A stretch of DNA of 64,000 bases from Novosphingopyxis iocasae (GTDB lineage: Bacteria > Pseudomonadota > Alphaproteobacteria > Sphingomonadales > Sphingomonadaceae). The notes under the pieces are model-generated. The model saw nothing but the letters and a program-made list of their open reading frames with translations. It was not told the DNA's origin and did no database searches. The DNA lies in contig NZ_CP060495.1 in NCBI RefSeq assembly GCF_014334095.1, forward strand, positions 2,471,001 to 2,535,000. The letters are read 5' to 3'. The position numbers were made by a program, and so were the translations under genes. Numbering within the stretch: the stretch's first letter is position 1; the number at the start of each line of letters is the position of its first letter. Positions 1 to 8,328 of the stretch are shown piece by piece.

Positions 1-788
1 TCGCCTGCCACGATCTGGGGCGGGCGAGCGGCGGGCGCTTTCTGGTGCGGATCGAAGATATCGACGGCACGCGCAGCCGCGCCGAACATATCGACGGCGC
101 GCTGGCCGATCTGGCCTGGCTGGGGCTGGAGCCGGACGAGCTGCCGCTGCGGCAGTCGGCACATATTCTGGCCTACCGCGCGGCGTTCGAGAAATTGCGC
201 GAGCGGGGCCTCGCCTATCGCTGCTGGTGCACGCGAAAGGAAATTGCCGAGGCGCTGCGCCATAGCCCGGTGCGGCACGGCCCGGACGGTCCCGCTTATC
301 CCGGCACCTGCCGCCATGCCGCGCGCGGGGAGCACGACGTCGAAATTCCGCACAGCTGGCGGCTCGACATGGCGGCGGCGGTGGAAGCGGCAGGGCCGCT
401 CGGCTGGCGCGATCTGATGCGCGGCGAGGTGGCGGCGGATCCGGGGCGCTTCGGTGATATCGTCTTGTGGCGCAAGGATGCGCCCGCGAGCTATCATCTC
501 GCCGCGACGGTGGACGACGCCGCGCAAGGCATCGGGCCCGTGGTGCGCGGCATGGACCTGTTCGATTATACGGACATCCATGTGCTGCTGCAGGCGCTGC
601 TCGGCCTGCCGCAGCCGCTCTACTGGCATCACGAGTTGCTGCTGGGGCCGGACGGCGAGAAGCTGGCGAAATCGAAGGCCGCCCCGGCGCTGGCCGATCG
701 GCGCGCGGCGGGTGAGAACGGGCGCGCATTGGCGGATGAATTGCGACGCGGCTGCTTTCCCGCTGGCATTTCGCTCAGCAATTCCTAG
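1..788 (+). CDS. gluQ: Glutamyl-Q tRNA(Asp) synthetase, 5' end outside window
   Basis: GluQ-RS activates glutamate and attaches it to queuosine in the tRNA(Asp) anticodon; it resembles the catalytic half of glutamyl-tRNA synthetase without the anticodon-binding domain. The reading frame is open from base 3, so the true start and the HIGH-like motif lie upstream of the window. Visible are the class I signature residues in FLVRIEDID, a CxC...YxxxC zinc-binding pattern (YRCWC...YPGTC) and a KLAKSK motif equivalent to KMSKS near the C-terminus. About 261 codons are present, close to the usual length of about 290 residues. An internal GTG at 45 should not be taken as the start, because conserved sequence continues before it. 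It sits 9 nt upstream of a small membrane protein. Confidence 0.93.
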   Translation, partial: ACHDLGRASGGRFLVRIEDIDGTRSRAEHIDGALADLAWLGLEPDELPLRQSAHILAYRAAFEKLRERGLAYRCWCTRKEIAEALRHSPVRHGPDGPAYPGTCRHAARGEHDVEIPHSWRLDMAAAVEAAGPLGWRDLMRGEVAADPGRFGDIVLWRKDAPASYHLAATVDDAAQGIGPVVRGMDLFDYTDIHVLLQALLGLPQPLYWHHELLLGPDGEKLAKSKAAPALADRRAAGENGRALADELRRGCFPAGISLSNS

Positions 789-797
789 GTTGGGTAC

Positions 798-1025
798 ATG
801 GGTGCCATCCTCGTCATCGGAATCATCATCGCCGCCTGCCTCGTCTTGGCGGCGCTCGTGCGCGGGCTCGGCGCGTTTGCCAATGTACGGCCGGAAGACC
901 GCGACCTGGACGGCACGCCCAAATCGGCGAACATGCAGAACAGGATGATGTTCGCCCGCGTGAAGTGGCAGGCTATCGCGATCGTGCTGGTCGCGCTGCT
1001 GCTGATTTTCAGCCAGGCCAAATAA
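798..1025 (+). CDS. Small twin-transmembrane protein, HIG1-like
   Basis: A 75-residue protein with two hydrophobic helices (about residues 3-22 and 54-72) joined by a short polar loop. The second half, with QNRMMFARVKWQ leading into a hydrophobic helix, resembles the HIG1_N pattern of the small alphaproteobacterial twin-transmembrane proteins. Mitochondrial HIG1 proteins assist respiratory complexes; a similar role here is only inference. It lies between gluQ and the cobalamin adenosyltransferase, 6 nt before the latter, so co-transcription is likely. Function is otherwise unknown. Confidence 0.75.
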   Translation: MGAILVIGIIIAACLVLAALVRGLGAFANVRPEDRDLDGTPKSANMQNRMMFARVKWQAIAIVLVALLLIFSQAK

Positions 1026-1031
1026 GCCCCC

Positions 1032-1625
1032 TTGGTCAAGCTCAACAAGATCTACACTCGCACGGGCGATGACGGCAGCACCGGCCTTGTCGATGGCTCG
1101 CGTCTGTCCAAAAGCGATCCGCGCATGGAGGCGATCGGCGATGTCGATGAGGCGAACAGCGCCATCGGCGTAGCGATCGCCGCCTTCGATGGTGCGGACA
1201 CCGCGGGGCTTATGGCCGGTCTTTCGCGCATCCAGAACGATCTGTTCGATTTGGGCGCCGACATTGCGACGCCGGGCACGGATTTCGAGCCGTCCGAGAT
1301 GGAACTGCGCGTTGTGGCGTCGCAGACCGCCTGGCTGGAAGATGAGATCGACCGGCTGAACGAAGCGCTCGAGCCGTTGGCGAGCTTCATCCTGCCGGGC
1401 GGCAGCGCGTTTGCCGCCGGGCTGCATCTGGCTCGCGCGATCACCCGCCGCGCCGAACGGGCGATGGTCGGCGCGCACCGTATCCACGGCCTCAACCCGG
1501 AAGCGCTACGCTACATCAACCGCCTGTCGGACTATCTCTTCACCGCCGCGCGCCGCGCGAATGCGGTGGGCGATGGCGGAACCGGAGCGGGCGATGTGCT
1601 TTGGAAACCCGGAGCGTCGCGCTAG
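1032..1625 (+). CDS. Cob(I)alamin adenosyltransferase, PduO type
   Basis: Transfers the adenosyl group of ATP to cob(I)alamin to make coenzyme B12. The N-terminus (IYTRTGDDGSTGL) is the PduO/MMAB ATP-binding signature, and the C-terminal half carries the conserved RRAER and N..LSDYLF segments. At 197 residues it is typical for the family. The only start codon before the conserved N-terminus is TTG at 1032, and no clear ribosome site precedes it; coupling to the gene ending 7 nt upstream is likely. Together with the cobalamin riboswitch near 48.7 kb it shows that this organism uses B12. Confidence 0.93.
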   Translation: MVKLNKIYTRTGDDGSTGLVDGSRLSKSDPRMEAIGDVDEANSAIGVAIAAFDGADTAGLMAGLSRIQNDLFDLGADIATPGTDFEPSEMELRVVASQTAWLEDEIDRLNEALEPLASFILPGGSAFAAGLHLARAITRRAERAMVGAHRIHGLNPEALRYINRLSDYLFTAARRANAVGDGGTGAGDVLWKPGASR

Positions 1626-1693
1626 AAACCCCGGCAAGGTTGATCTGTGTTGAGGACGTCTCTTCCGATCACGGCCAGAAGAAAGGCCCAGCC

Positions 1694-2965
1694 ATGTCGA
1701 CCCAGCCGATCTCCGTTCCGCACGACGATGCTTTGCTGCGCGATTTCCGCGCGACGCGAGAGCTGACGCTGGCGTTGGCCGCGCCGCTTTCGGATGCCGA
1801 CGCTACCGTCCAGTCGATGGAAGACGCCTCACCCTCTAAATGGCACATGGCGCACACCAGCTGGTTTTTCGAAACCTTCGTGCTGCGCGATTTCGTGGAC
1901 GGCTATGAGCCGTTCGACGAGCAATTCGCGTTCCTTTTCAACAGCTATTATGAAGCCGAAGGGGAGCGGCATGAGCGTTGCCACCGCGGCATGATCACGC
2001 GGCCTTCGCTGGATCAGGTGCGCGATTACCGCGCGCATGTGGACTCGGCAATCGGCGAGCATTTCGATGCGTTGCCGGACGATGCGCTGACCTTGGTGGA
2101 GCTTGGTATCCATCATGAGCAGCAGCATCAGGAGCTGTTCCAGACGGACATTCTGCACCTGTTTTCGCGCAACCCCACCGCGCCTGCGCTTTGGCCCGCG
2201 CCGCGGCGGCTGCACGAAGCGCCGGCGCCCGAGCTGCGCTGGATCGAGGGGCGCAGCGGCGTGGTCGATCTGGGCCATGACGGCGAGAGCTTTGGCTATG
2301 ATTGCGAAGGGCCGCGCCATCAGGCGCTGCTCACCCCCCATGCACTCGCCAGCCGCTGTGTCACCAATGGCGAGTGGAAGGCGTTCATCGCCGACGGCGG
2401 CTATTCCGATCCGATGCTGTGGCTTTCGGACGGCTGGGCCTGGGTGCAGGCGGAGGGCATTGCCGCGCCGCTTTACTGGCGCCAGGACGATGAGGAGCGC
2501 TGGCACCAGTTCGGTCTCGACGGGCTGCAGCCGGTCGATGATGCCGCGCCGGTCTGCCATATCAGCCTGTATGAGGCGGACGCCTATGCCAGCTGGGCAG
2601 GCGCGCGCTTGCCGACCGAAGCGGAATGGGAAAGCGCCGCGCAGCAGCTCGATGCGAGCGGCGGCAACCAGCTCGATGAGGCGGGCGGCATCCGCCCCGC
2701 CCCGGCCAAAGGCGGCGATGGGCCGTCCCAGATGTTTGGCGATGTCTGGGAATGGACGGGCAGCGCCTTTCGCCCCTATCCCGGCTTCAAACCGGCCAAG
2801 GGCGCGGTAGGCGAATACAACGGCAAGTTCATGAGCGGGCAGTTCGTCCTGAAGGGCGGCAGCTGCGCCAGCCCGCGCGGCCATGTGCGCGCCTGCTATC
2901 GCAACTTCTTCTATCCGCACCAGCGCTGGCAGTTCACCGGGCTGCGGCTGGCCAAAGATCTCTAA
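1694..2965 (+). CDS. egtB: Ergothioneine sulfoxide synthase EgtB
   Basis: Non-haem iron enzyme that joins hercynine to a cysteine-containing thiol as a sulfoxide during ergothioneine synthesis. With the ATG at 1694 the protein has 423 residues. The N-terminal DinB-like domain supplies the three iron-binding histidines, apparently H54 (HMAHTSWF) and H141/H145 (HHEQQHQE). The C-terminal part from about residue 180 is an FGE-sulfatase (formylglycine-generating-like) domain ending FTGLRLAKDL. A longer in-frame start at 1601 would overlap the upstream gene and adds no conserved sequence. egtD follows 36 nt downstream. No egtA or egtC is nearby, which fits the short alphaproteobacterial pathway in which EgtB may use cysteine directly; that substrate choice is inferred. 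Confidence 0.93.
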   Translation: MSTQPISVPHDDALLRDFRATRELTLALAAPLSDADATVQSMEDASPSKWHMAHTSWFFETFVLRDFVDGYEPFDEQFAFLFNSYYEAEGERHERCHRGMITRPSLDQVRDYRAHVDSAIGEHFDALPDDALTLVELGIHHEQQHQELFQTDILHLFSRNPTAPALWPAPRRLHEAPAPELRWIEGRSGVVDLGHDGESFGYDCEGPRHQALLTPHALASRCVTNGEWKAFIADGGYSDPMLWLSDGWAWVQAEGIAAPLYWRQDDEERWHQFGLDGLQPVDDAAPVCHISLYEADAYASWAGARLPTEAEWESAAQQLDASGGNQLDEAGGIRPAPAKGGDGPSQMFGDVWEWTGSAFRPYPGFKPAKGAVGEYNGKFMSGQFVLKGGSCASPRGHVRACYRNFFYPHQRWQFTGLRLAKDL

Positions 2966-3001
2966 GATTTCCAGACTAAGATTTTCAGTGAGGGGCACTT
3001 C

Positions 3002-3973
3002 ATGACCGATTTCGACGCCGGCACTACCGGCGCCCTCGACAGCGCCTTTCGCGCGGACGTTCTGCGCGGCCTCCAGTCCCATCCGCGCGCCATCCCCGCG
3101 CGCTGGCTGTACGATCATGCCGGCTCCGGATTGTTCGAAGATATCACCGACCTGCCGGAATATTACCCCACCCGTACCGAACGCGGGCTGCTGGATGCGC
3201 ATTGCCCCGAAGTGGCCGAGATTGCGGGCACCGGCCATGCGGTGGTCGAATTCGGATCGGGCAGTTCGGTCAAGACGCCGATCCTGCTGCGCGCCGTAAA
3301 ACCGGCGGTCTATGTGCCGATCGACATCAGCGGCGAATTTCTGCGCGAAAGCAACGCCGAGCTAGCCAAGGACTTTCCCGATCTCGACATCGCGCCGGTA
3401 GAGGCGGACTTCATGCACCCAGTGGAGATGCCGGAAGCAGCGCAGAAGCTGCCGCGCATCGGCTTTTTCCCCGGCTCCACCATCGGCAATATGGTGCCGC
3501 GAACGGGCGTGGATCTGCTACGCCGGATGCGCGAAAATCTGGGTGAAGGCGCGCTGCTGTTGATCGGCATGGACCGGGTGAAGGATGAGGAAATCCTGGT
3601 GCCCGCTTATGACGACAGCGCAGGGGTAACGGCGGATTTTAACCTCAATTTGATCGATCGGATCAACCGGGAAATCGGCGGCGATATACCACGCGAGAAA
3701 TTCCGCCACCGCGCTGTCTGGAATGCCAGCCATTCGCGCATCGAAATGCATATCGAGGCGCTGGAGCCGGTCGACTTCACCGTCGGCGGTGAGCGCTTTC
3801 ATATGGAAGCGGGCGAAACCATCCATACCGAGAACAGCCACAAATTCGCACCGCGCGACCAGCGCCTTCTGCTGCGCGCCGCCGGGTGGGAGCCGATCCG
3901 CGAATGGACCGACGAAAAGGGCTGGTTCTCGCTAATCCTCGCCGAAGCGACACCGCAGCGCTTCGCGCCATGA
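3002..3973 (+). CDS. egtD: L-histidine N-alpha-methyltransferase EgtD
   Basis: SAM-dependent enzyme that trimethylates histidine to hercynine, the first step of ergothioneine synthesis. The 323-residue length fits the family. The N-terminal RWLYDHAGSGLFEDIT and LPEYYPTRTE segments and the SAM-binding VVEFGSGSS motif are characteristic, as is FFPGSTIGN in the middle. The C-terminal half holds the histidine-binding region. An AGGGGC-like ribosome site precedes the ATG. It follows egtB in the same direction and is probably in one operon with it. Confidence 0.95.
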   Translation: MTDFDAGTTGALDSAFRADVLRGLQSHPRAIPARWLYDHAGSGLFEDITDLPEYYPTRTERGLLDAHCPEVAEIAGTGHAVVEFGSGSSVKTPILLRAVKPAVYVPIDISGEFLRESNAELAKDFPDLDIAPVEADFMHPVEMPEAAQKLPRIGFFPGSTIGNMVPRTGVDLLRRMRENLGEGALLLIGMDRVKDEEILVPAYDDSAGVTADFNLNLIDRINREIGGDIPREKFRHRAVWNASHSRIEMHIEALEPVDFTVGGERFHMEAGETIHTENSHKFAPRDQRLLLRAAGWEPIREWTDEKGWFSLILAEATPQRFAP

Positions 3974-3997
3974 CACCGGCCTGACCTCCCCCGCCCC

Positions 3998-4043
3998 TTG
4001 AAAGCGGCTTCTACCTGTCTGATATAATACCCCCATAGGGTAT
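3998..4043 (+). promoter_or_regulatory. Promoter and CsoR-type operator of the csoR-like gene
   Basis: A perfect TATAAT (4023-4028) is preceded by TTGAAA (3998-4003) with a long 19 nt spacer. Overlapping the -10 box is the inverted repeat ATACCC-CCATA-GGGTAT (4027-4043), the G/C-tract operator type bound by CsoR/CstR repressors. It lies 14 nt before the ATG of the csoR-like gene, so autoregulation is expected. Confidence 0.8.
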
Positions 4044-4057
4044 CAACAGGAACCGTG

Positions 4058-4330
4058 ATGGCCGATCTTCGTCAGTCCAGCATCAACCGCCTGCGCCGGA
4101 TCGAGGGGCAGGTGCGCGGTCTTGCGCAGATGATTGAGGACGATCGCTATTGCATCGACATCCTGCATCAGCTGCAGGCGGTGAAATCCGCGCTCGCCAA
4201 GGTGGAGAGCCAGGTTCTAAAAAATCACGCCGCGCATTGCGTGGCCGACGCCATCCGTTCCGGCGATGCCGAAGACCAGAAGGCGAAGTTCGGCGAGCTG
4301 GTCGAACTGTTCGAAAAGGTGAAGCGATGA
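4058..4330 (+). CDS. CsoR/RcnR-family metal-sensing repressor
   Basis: A 90-residue all-helical DNA-binding repressor. Counting from the GTG at 4055, the ligand positions are C33, H58 and C62, with spacing of 25 and 4 residues as in the Cu(I) sensor CsoR (C-H-C). Persulfide sensors (CstR) lack the histidine and RcnR has a different first ligand, so copper sensing is favoured. The ATG at 4058 is preferred over the GTG at 4055 because AGGA (4048-4051) sits 6 nt before it. The gene overlaps the next by four bases (ATGA), indicating translational coupling with a redox membrane protein. A matching operator overlaps its own promoter. Confidence 0.9.
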   Translation: MADLRQSSINRLRRIEGQVRGLAQMIEDDRYCIDILHQLQAVKSALAKVESQVLKNHAAHCVADAIRSGDAEDQKAKFGELVELFEKVKR

Positions 4331-5067
4331 GCACGAAGACCGCCACCCTCTACCGCATGGTGATGGACAAGCATGTCTGCCCCTATGGTCTGCGATCTAA
4401 GCATCTGTTGGAGAGCCACGGCTATACGGTGGAAGACCATCATCTGACGACGCGTGAGGAAACCGACGCGTTCAAGGCGAAGCATGACGTCAAGACGACG
4501 CCTCAGACCTTTATCGATGGAAAGCGGATCGGCGGGAATGACGATCTCCGGCGCTTTTTCGGCAAGTCCGTCGCCGATCCCGATGCCACCAGCTACAAGC
4601 CGGTTATCGCGATTTTCTCGGTGGCCGCGCTCCTGGCCCTGTCGATCGGTTACGCGCTGACCGGCGCGTTCGTTTCCGTACGCGCGGCCGAACTGTTCAT
4701 CGCCATCTCGATGTGCTTCCTTGCCGTGCAGAAGCTGCAGGACGTGCGCAGCTTCGCCACCATGTTTCTGGGCTATGATCTGCTGGCGCAGCGCTGGGTG
4801 CCTTATGCCACGATTTACCCCTTTGCCGAGGCACTGGCGGGCATTCTGATGGCGGGCCGTATTCTCGATATCGTTTCGATCCCCGTGGCACTGTTCATCG
4901 GCGGCGTAGGAGCGGTTTCGGTGTTCTACGCGGTCTATGTGCAAAAGCGGGAGCTGAAATGTGCCTGCGTGGGCGGCGGCTCCAACGTGCCGCTGGGCTT
5001 CGTCTCGCTCACCGAAAATGTGATGATGGTGGCGATGGCGCTGTGGATGCTGTACAGCCGCGCATAA
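4327..5067 (+). CDS. Glutaredoxin-MauE/DoxX fusion membrane protein
   Basis: A 246-residue two-part protein. Residues 1-80 are a glutaredoxin-like fold (thiol site HVCPYGLRS with a single cysteine, cis-proline segment TTPQTFIDG, then GGNDDL). The rest is a membrane domain with about four helices resembling MauE/DoxX redox-associated proteins, with a CAC motif near residues 217-219. A monothiol glutaredoxin site joined to a membrane carrier suggests thiol electron transfer at the membrane. Coupling to a CsoR-type repressor suggests the process responds to copper or thiol stress; this is inferred. Its 3' end overlaps the oppositely oriented truncated bchO. Confidence 0.82.
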   Translation: MSTKTATLYRMVMDKHVCPYGLRSKHLLESHGYTVEDHHLTTREETDAFKAKHDVKTTPQTFIDGKRIGGNDDLRRFFGKSVADPDATSYKPVIAIFSVAALLALSIGYALTGAFVSVRAAELFIAISMCFLAVQKLQDVRSFATMFLGYDLLAQRWVPYATIYPFAEALAGILMAGRILDIVSIPVALFIGGVGAVSVFYAVYVQKRELKCACVGGGSNVPLGFVSLTENVMMVAMALWMLYSRA

Positions 5068-5651
5068 TAATCCCGCTGGCGCGCATCGATGGTCGAACCG
5101 GTCTGGCCCAGAACGCGGTCCACCGCGCCGTCGTCCTGCGCGCGCCAGGCCATGAAGCTGGGCACCAGCGGGTTGAGGAACAGCATCTTGGCGATGGCCG
5201 GGAACAGGCGATGCGCCGGGCCCTTGAAAGGCAGCAGCGCCCCGTTCAGCGAGACGATCCGCTGCGGCGCGATTCGTCCGTCGAGTGCCATGCGCAGGGC
5301 CACCGCTGCTCCGGCGGAGTGCCCGGTGACATAGGCCGGGGTCTCGTCCAGTGCCTCCAGCAGTCCGCCCACCGCACGGGCGACATAGGGCAGCGAAAGC
5401 ATGCCGCTCGCGCGCGGGGAGGTGAAGCCGTGGCCGGGCAGGTCCGGCGCGATCAGCCGGAAATGTGGCGCCAGCAGCGGCCAGATCGGCCCCCAGCTAT
5501 GCGTTGCCGCGCCGGTGCCGTGCAGCAGCAGCAGCGTGGGGCCGCTCCCGCCGCGCTGCACATGCCAGCGGTGGCCGGCGGCGGTGACGAACGCACTCGC
5601 CTCGCGGTTCGGCCAATCGGCCCCGTCGCGGTCCCAATCCGGGCGGCTCAT
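4935..5651 (-). pseudogene. bchO: bchO, truncated magnesium-chelatase accessory hydrolase
   Basis: BchO is an alpha/beta hydrolase of bacteriochlorophyll synthesis clusters, normally about 290 residues. This frame starts properly (ATG at 5651, overlapping the bchD stop as ATGA) and keeps the oxyanion segment LLLLHGTG and the nucleophile elbow GHSAG (S112). BchO-like sequence stops at about L199 (near base 5055), where the glutaredoxin-MauE gene ends on the other strand. The last 39 residues simply read that gene's antisense. The region that should carry the second half of the fold, including the catalytic Asp/His, is missing. The remnant is probably non-functional; a chimeric assembly is an alternative explanation. 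Confidence 0.8.
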
Positions 5652-7270
5652 GAGGCCACGATCGCGGCGAGCGCGCCGTCCTCGACGCGCGGCAGGCGAA
5701 CATAGCGCGCGGCCATGGAGCGGGCGAGGGCCTCCACCCGGCGGTCCCCGCGCGCGGAGCTGTCGATCAGGATCGCCGGAATACGGGCGGCGGCAACGAG
5801 CGCGGCGATGGCTTCCGCATCCTGCTGCGCCTGGGCGCGGCCCGGTGTGCCGTCGCGCGCGATATTGGCGCCGCCGTCGGTCAGCACCACCAGCAGCGGC
5901 GCGCGGCCCGCCGATCGGCTGCGCGCGGCCTGCTCGAGGCCCGCGGCGATCCCGGCGGCGAGCGGCGTTCCGCCCCCGCCCGGCAGCGCCTGCAGCTCGC
6001 GCTTGGCGCGGGCGAGCGAGCGGGTGGGCGGCAACAGCGTTTCGGCAGCCGAGCCGCGAAAGGCGATCAGCCCCACTTCGTCCCGCCGCACATAGCTTTC
6101 GGCGAGCAAGTGTTCGACCGCGCCCTTCACCTCGGCAAGGCGCGCCAGCGCGGCGGAACCGGAGGCATCGACGGCGAAGATGGTGGCGCGGCGGCGTTGC
6201 GGCACCGGGCGGCGCACGCGAATATCGTCGGTGCGGATGGCAGGGCGGTCTCCCGGCCCCCGTCCGCGCAGCCGCTGCATCGGCGCGGCGGCGATCAGCG
6301 TGGCGGCCAGATCGAGCCGGGCGCCAGCTTGGGGAAGGCCCTTGCGAAGCCGACCCCGCCGCCCACGCGGCGATCCGCCGCTGCGGCTTGTCGCGCTGCC
6401 GTGCAGACCCGCGCCGGCCATGGCGCCGCCGCCGATTTCCAGCAAACCGGCGGGAAGCGCGGCCTGCGCTGCATCCACCAGCCGCTCCCCCAGATCGTCG
6501 CCTTCCTTCTGTTCGGGGGTGTCGGTTTCGTCGGAAGGGGGCGTTTCGTCCGGTTCCGGCGGCGGCGGTTCGGAAGGCTCTTCCGGCATCCGCCGCGCGC
6601 GCGGGCCGAGCGCGAGCCGCACCGCCCCCTCCGCGTCGCTGCGTGTCGTTTCGTCTGCTCCCCGGCGCGCGGCCAGCGCCCGCGCTACGGCGATGGCATG
6701 GCTCGGCGCACGCAATGATGCGATGCCGAGCACGGCCGCCAGTTCGCAGAAGGGCGCGACCAGATCCCCGGTTGGTTCGCCATCCTCGTCGATCGGCGGA
6801 AAGGCTTCGAGATCGCGCAGCGACAGGCCGTCGCAATCGACCCACATCGCCATGCGGTCGGCGAGCATCGCGCCCATCGCATCATCCGGCTCGCTTTCGT
6901 CGATCAGCACCACCCCGCCCGGAAAGGCCCCTTCGTCGAGCCCGCGCGCAATCAGCGCGGCAAACCGCTCGCCGATCCGCTCCGCGCCTGCCACCAGCAG
7001 CATGCGGCCTTCCAGTCTCTGGGCGAGCGAGCGGGTGCGCACGGTCTGCCCGGCGGCAACGCTCGCCATGACGTCGATGCCGCCCGTCAGCGCTTCGACA
7101 TCGGCCTCGGCCGTAATGCGCAGCACACTGCGCTCCCCGAGAGCCAACCGCTCCAGAAGATGCGCGCGCACTGGGCCTTCGCGGGCGCGCAGAACCAGCG
7201 ACAGTCCGGCGTCGCTCACCAGATCGATCGCCGCCCGCGCGTCCTCCATCCGGCGCGCGGCCGCACTCAC
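5648..7270 (-). CDS. bchD: Magnesium chelatase subunit D
   Basis: Subunit of the ATP-dependent complex that inserts Mg into protoporphyrin IX for bacteriochlorophyll. The 540-residue protein starts at a GTG (7270) overlapping the bchI stop as GTGA. Domain order is as expected: a degenerate AAA domain (about 1-215), a Pro/Glu/Asp-rich linker (about 240-290), then a von Willebrand A domain with the MIDAS-type DASGS motif and a later LTDGGAN segment. It looks complete. It lies between bchI and truncated bchO and is downstream of an efflux operon rather than in a photosynthesis cluster. Confidence 0.92.
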   Translation of the reverse strand: MSAAARRMEDARAAIDLVSDAGLSLVLRAREGPVRAHLLERLALGERSVLRITAEADVEALTGGIDVMASVAAGQTVRTRSLAQRLEGRMLLVAGAERIGERFAALIARGLDEGAFPGGVVLIDESEPDDAMGAMLADRMAMWVDCDGLSLRDLEAFPPIDEDGEPTGDLVAPFCELAAVLGIASLRAPSHAIAVARALAARRGADETTRSDAEGAVRLALGPRARRMPEEPSEPPPPEPDETPPSDETDTPEQKEGDDLGERLVDAAQAALPAGLLEIGGGAMAGAGLHGSATSRSGGSPRGRRGRLRKGLPQAGARLDLAATLIAAAPMQRLRGRGPGDRPAIRTDDIRVRRPVPQRRRATIFAVDASGSAALARLAEVKGAVEHLLAESYVRRDEVGLIAFRGSAAETLLPPTRSLARAKRELQALPGGGGTPLAAGIAAGLEQAARSRSAGRAPLLVVLTDGGANIARDGTPGRAQAQQDAEAIAALVAAARIPAILIDSSARGDRRVEALARSMAARYVRLPRVEDGALAAIVAS

Positions 7271-8280
7271 GCTGCGATCTCTTCCAGCGCCCGTCCGACG
7301 CGGGCTTCGCCGTCGCCGCCGTCGAGGGGATCGCGGCGCAGGCGATGGGCGAGCGCCATCGGCGCGATGGTGCGGACATGCTCCGCGGTCACCTCCGTCT
7401 CGCCTTCCAGCGCTGCAAGCGCGCGCGCTGCACGGATGGTCACCAGTTCGCCGCGCAGGCCGTCGGTGCCCAGCGCCATGCAGATACGTGCGGCCTGTTT
7501 GATCGCGGCGTCGGGCGTTTCGATGGTGGGCAGCGCCTCGCGCGCGCGTTCGACGGCGCGGCGCAGCTTGCCGTCCTGCCGCTTCCATTGGGCGACGAAG
7601 CCTTCGGGATCCTGCTCATAGGCGTCGCGCCGCTTCACAATCTCGATGCGCTCGGCAATGGACGTTGGCGTCGTGACCGAGACGGCGAGGCCGAAGCGAT
7701 CGAGAAATTGCGGACGCAGTTCGCCCTCTTCGGGATTGCCGCTGCCGACAAGCCGAATGCGCGCAGGGTGACGCACCGAAAGCCCGTCGCGCTCGACCAG
7801 ATTCTCGCCGCTGGCGGCCACGTCGAGCAGCAGATCGACGAGATGGTCTTCGAGCAGATTGACCTCGTCGATATAAAGGAAGCCACGATTGGCCCGGGCT
7901 AGCAGGCCAGGTTCGAATGCCTTTACACCCTCGCCGAGCGCGCGTTCGAGATCGAGCGCACCGACCAAGCGATCCTCGCTCACACCCAGCGGAAGATCGA
8001 CCATCGGCACCGGCGCCTTGGCGGTTTTACTCCGATCCGTTTCGCGGCACTCGGCGCATCGCGCGGCGGCAGGCTCGGGCGCGCAACCATAGCGGCAGCC
8101 TTTCATCACGCTCATGTCCGGAAGCAATTTGGCCAATGCGCGCACCGCGGTGGATTTGCCGGTGCCGCGATCGCCGAGGATGAGAAGGCCGCCGATACTC
8201 GCGTCGATGGCGAGAAGCAGCAGGCCGCGTTTCAAGGGTTCCTGTCCGACGATGGCGGAAAAGGGATAAGGGCTGGTCAT
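7267..8280 (-). CDS. bchI: Magnesium chelatase ATPase subunit I
   Basis: AAA+ ATPase that drives magnesium insertion with BchD and BchH. The 337-residue length is normal. Walker A (GDRGTGKST, residues 36-44), Walker B (GFLYIDEVNLLED) and the sensor/arginine-finger region GSGNPEEGELRPQFLDRF are all present. Only 48 bases separate its start from the upstream efflux-channel gene, leaving little room for a separate promoter. No bchH or other photosynthesis gene is in the window. Confidence 0.94.
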   Translation of the reverse strand: MTSPYPFSAIVGQEPLKRGLLLLAIDASIGGLLILGDRGTGKSTAVRALAKLLPDMSVMKGCRYGCAPEPAAARCAECRETDRSKTAKAPVPMVDLPLGVSEDRLVGALDLERALGEGVKAFEPGLLARANRGFLYIDEVNLLEDHLVDLLLDVAASGENLVERDGLSVRHPARIRLVGSGNPEEGELRPQFLDRFGLAVSVTTPTSIAERIEIVKRRDAYEQDPEGFVAQWKRQDGKLRRAVERAREALPTIETPDAAIKQAARICMALGTDGLRGELVTIRAARALAALEGETEVTAEHVRTIAPMALAHRLRRDPLDGGDGEARVGRALEEIAA

Positions 8281-8328
8281 CGCCCATCTGCCTAGCAGAC
8301 CCGGCGACGCTCGGCGACAGCCGAGCGA

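Noticed and set aside
4935..5054. C-terminal 39 residues of the bchO frame considered as a new domain
   Set aside because: They are exactly the antisense reading of the glutaredoxin-MauE gene end and show no similarity to hydrolases.
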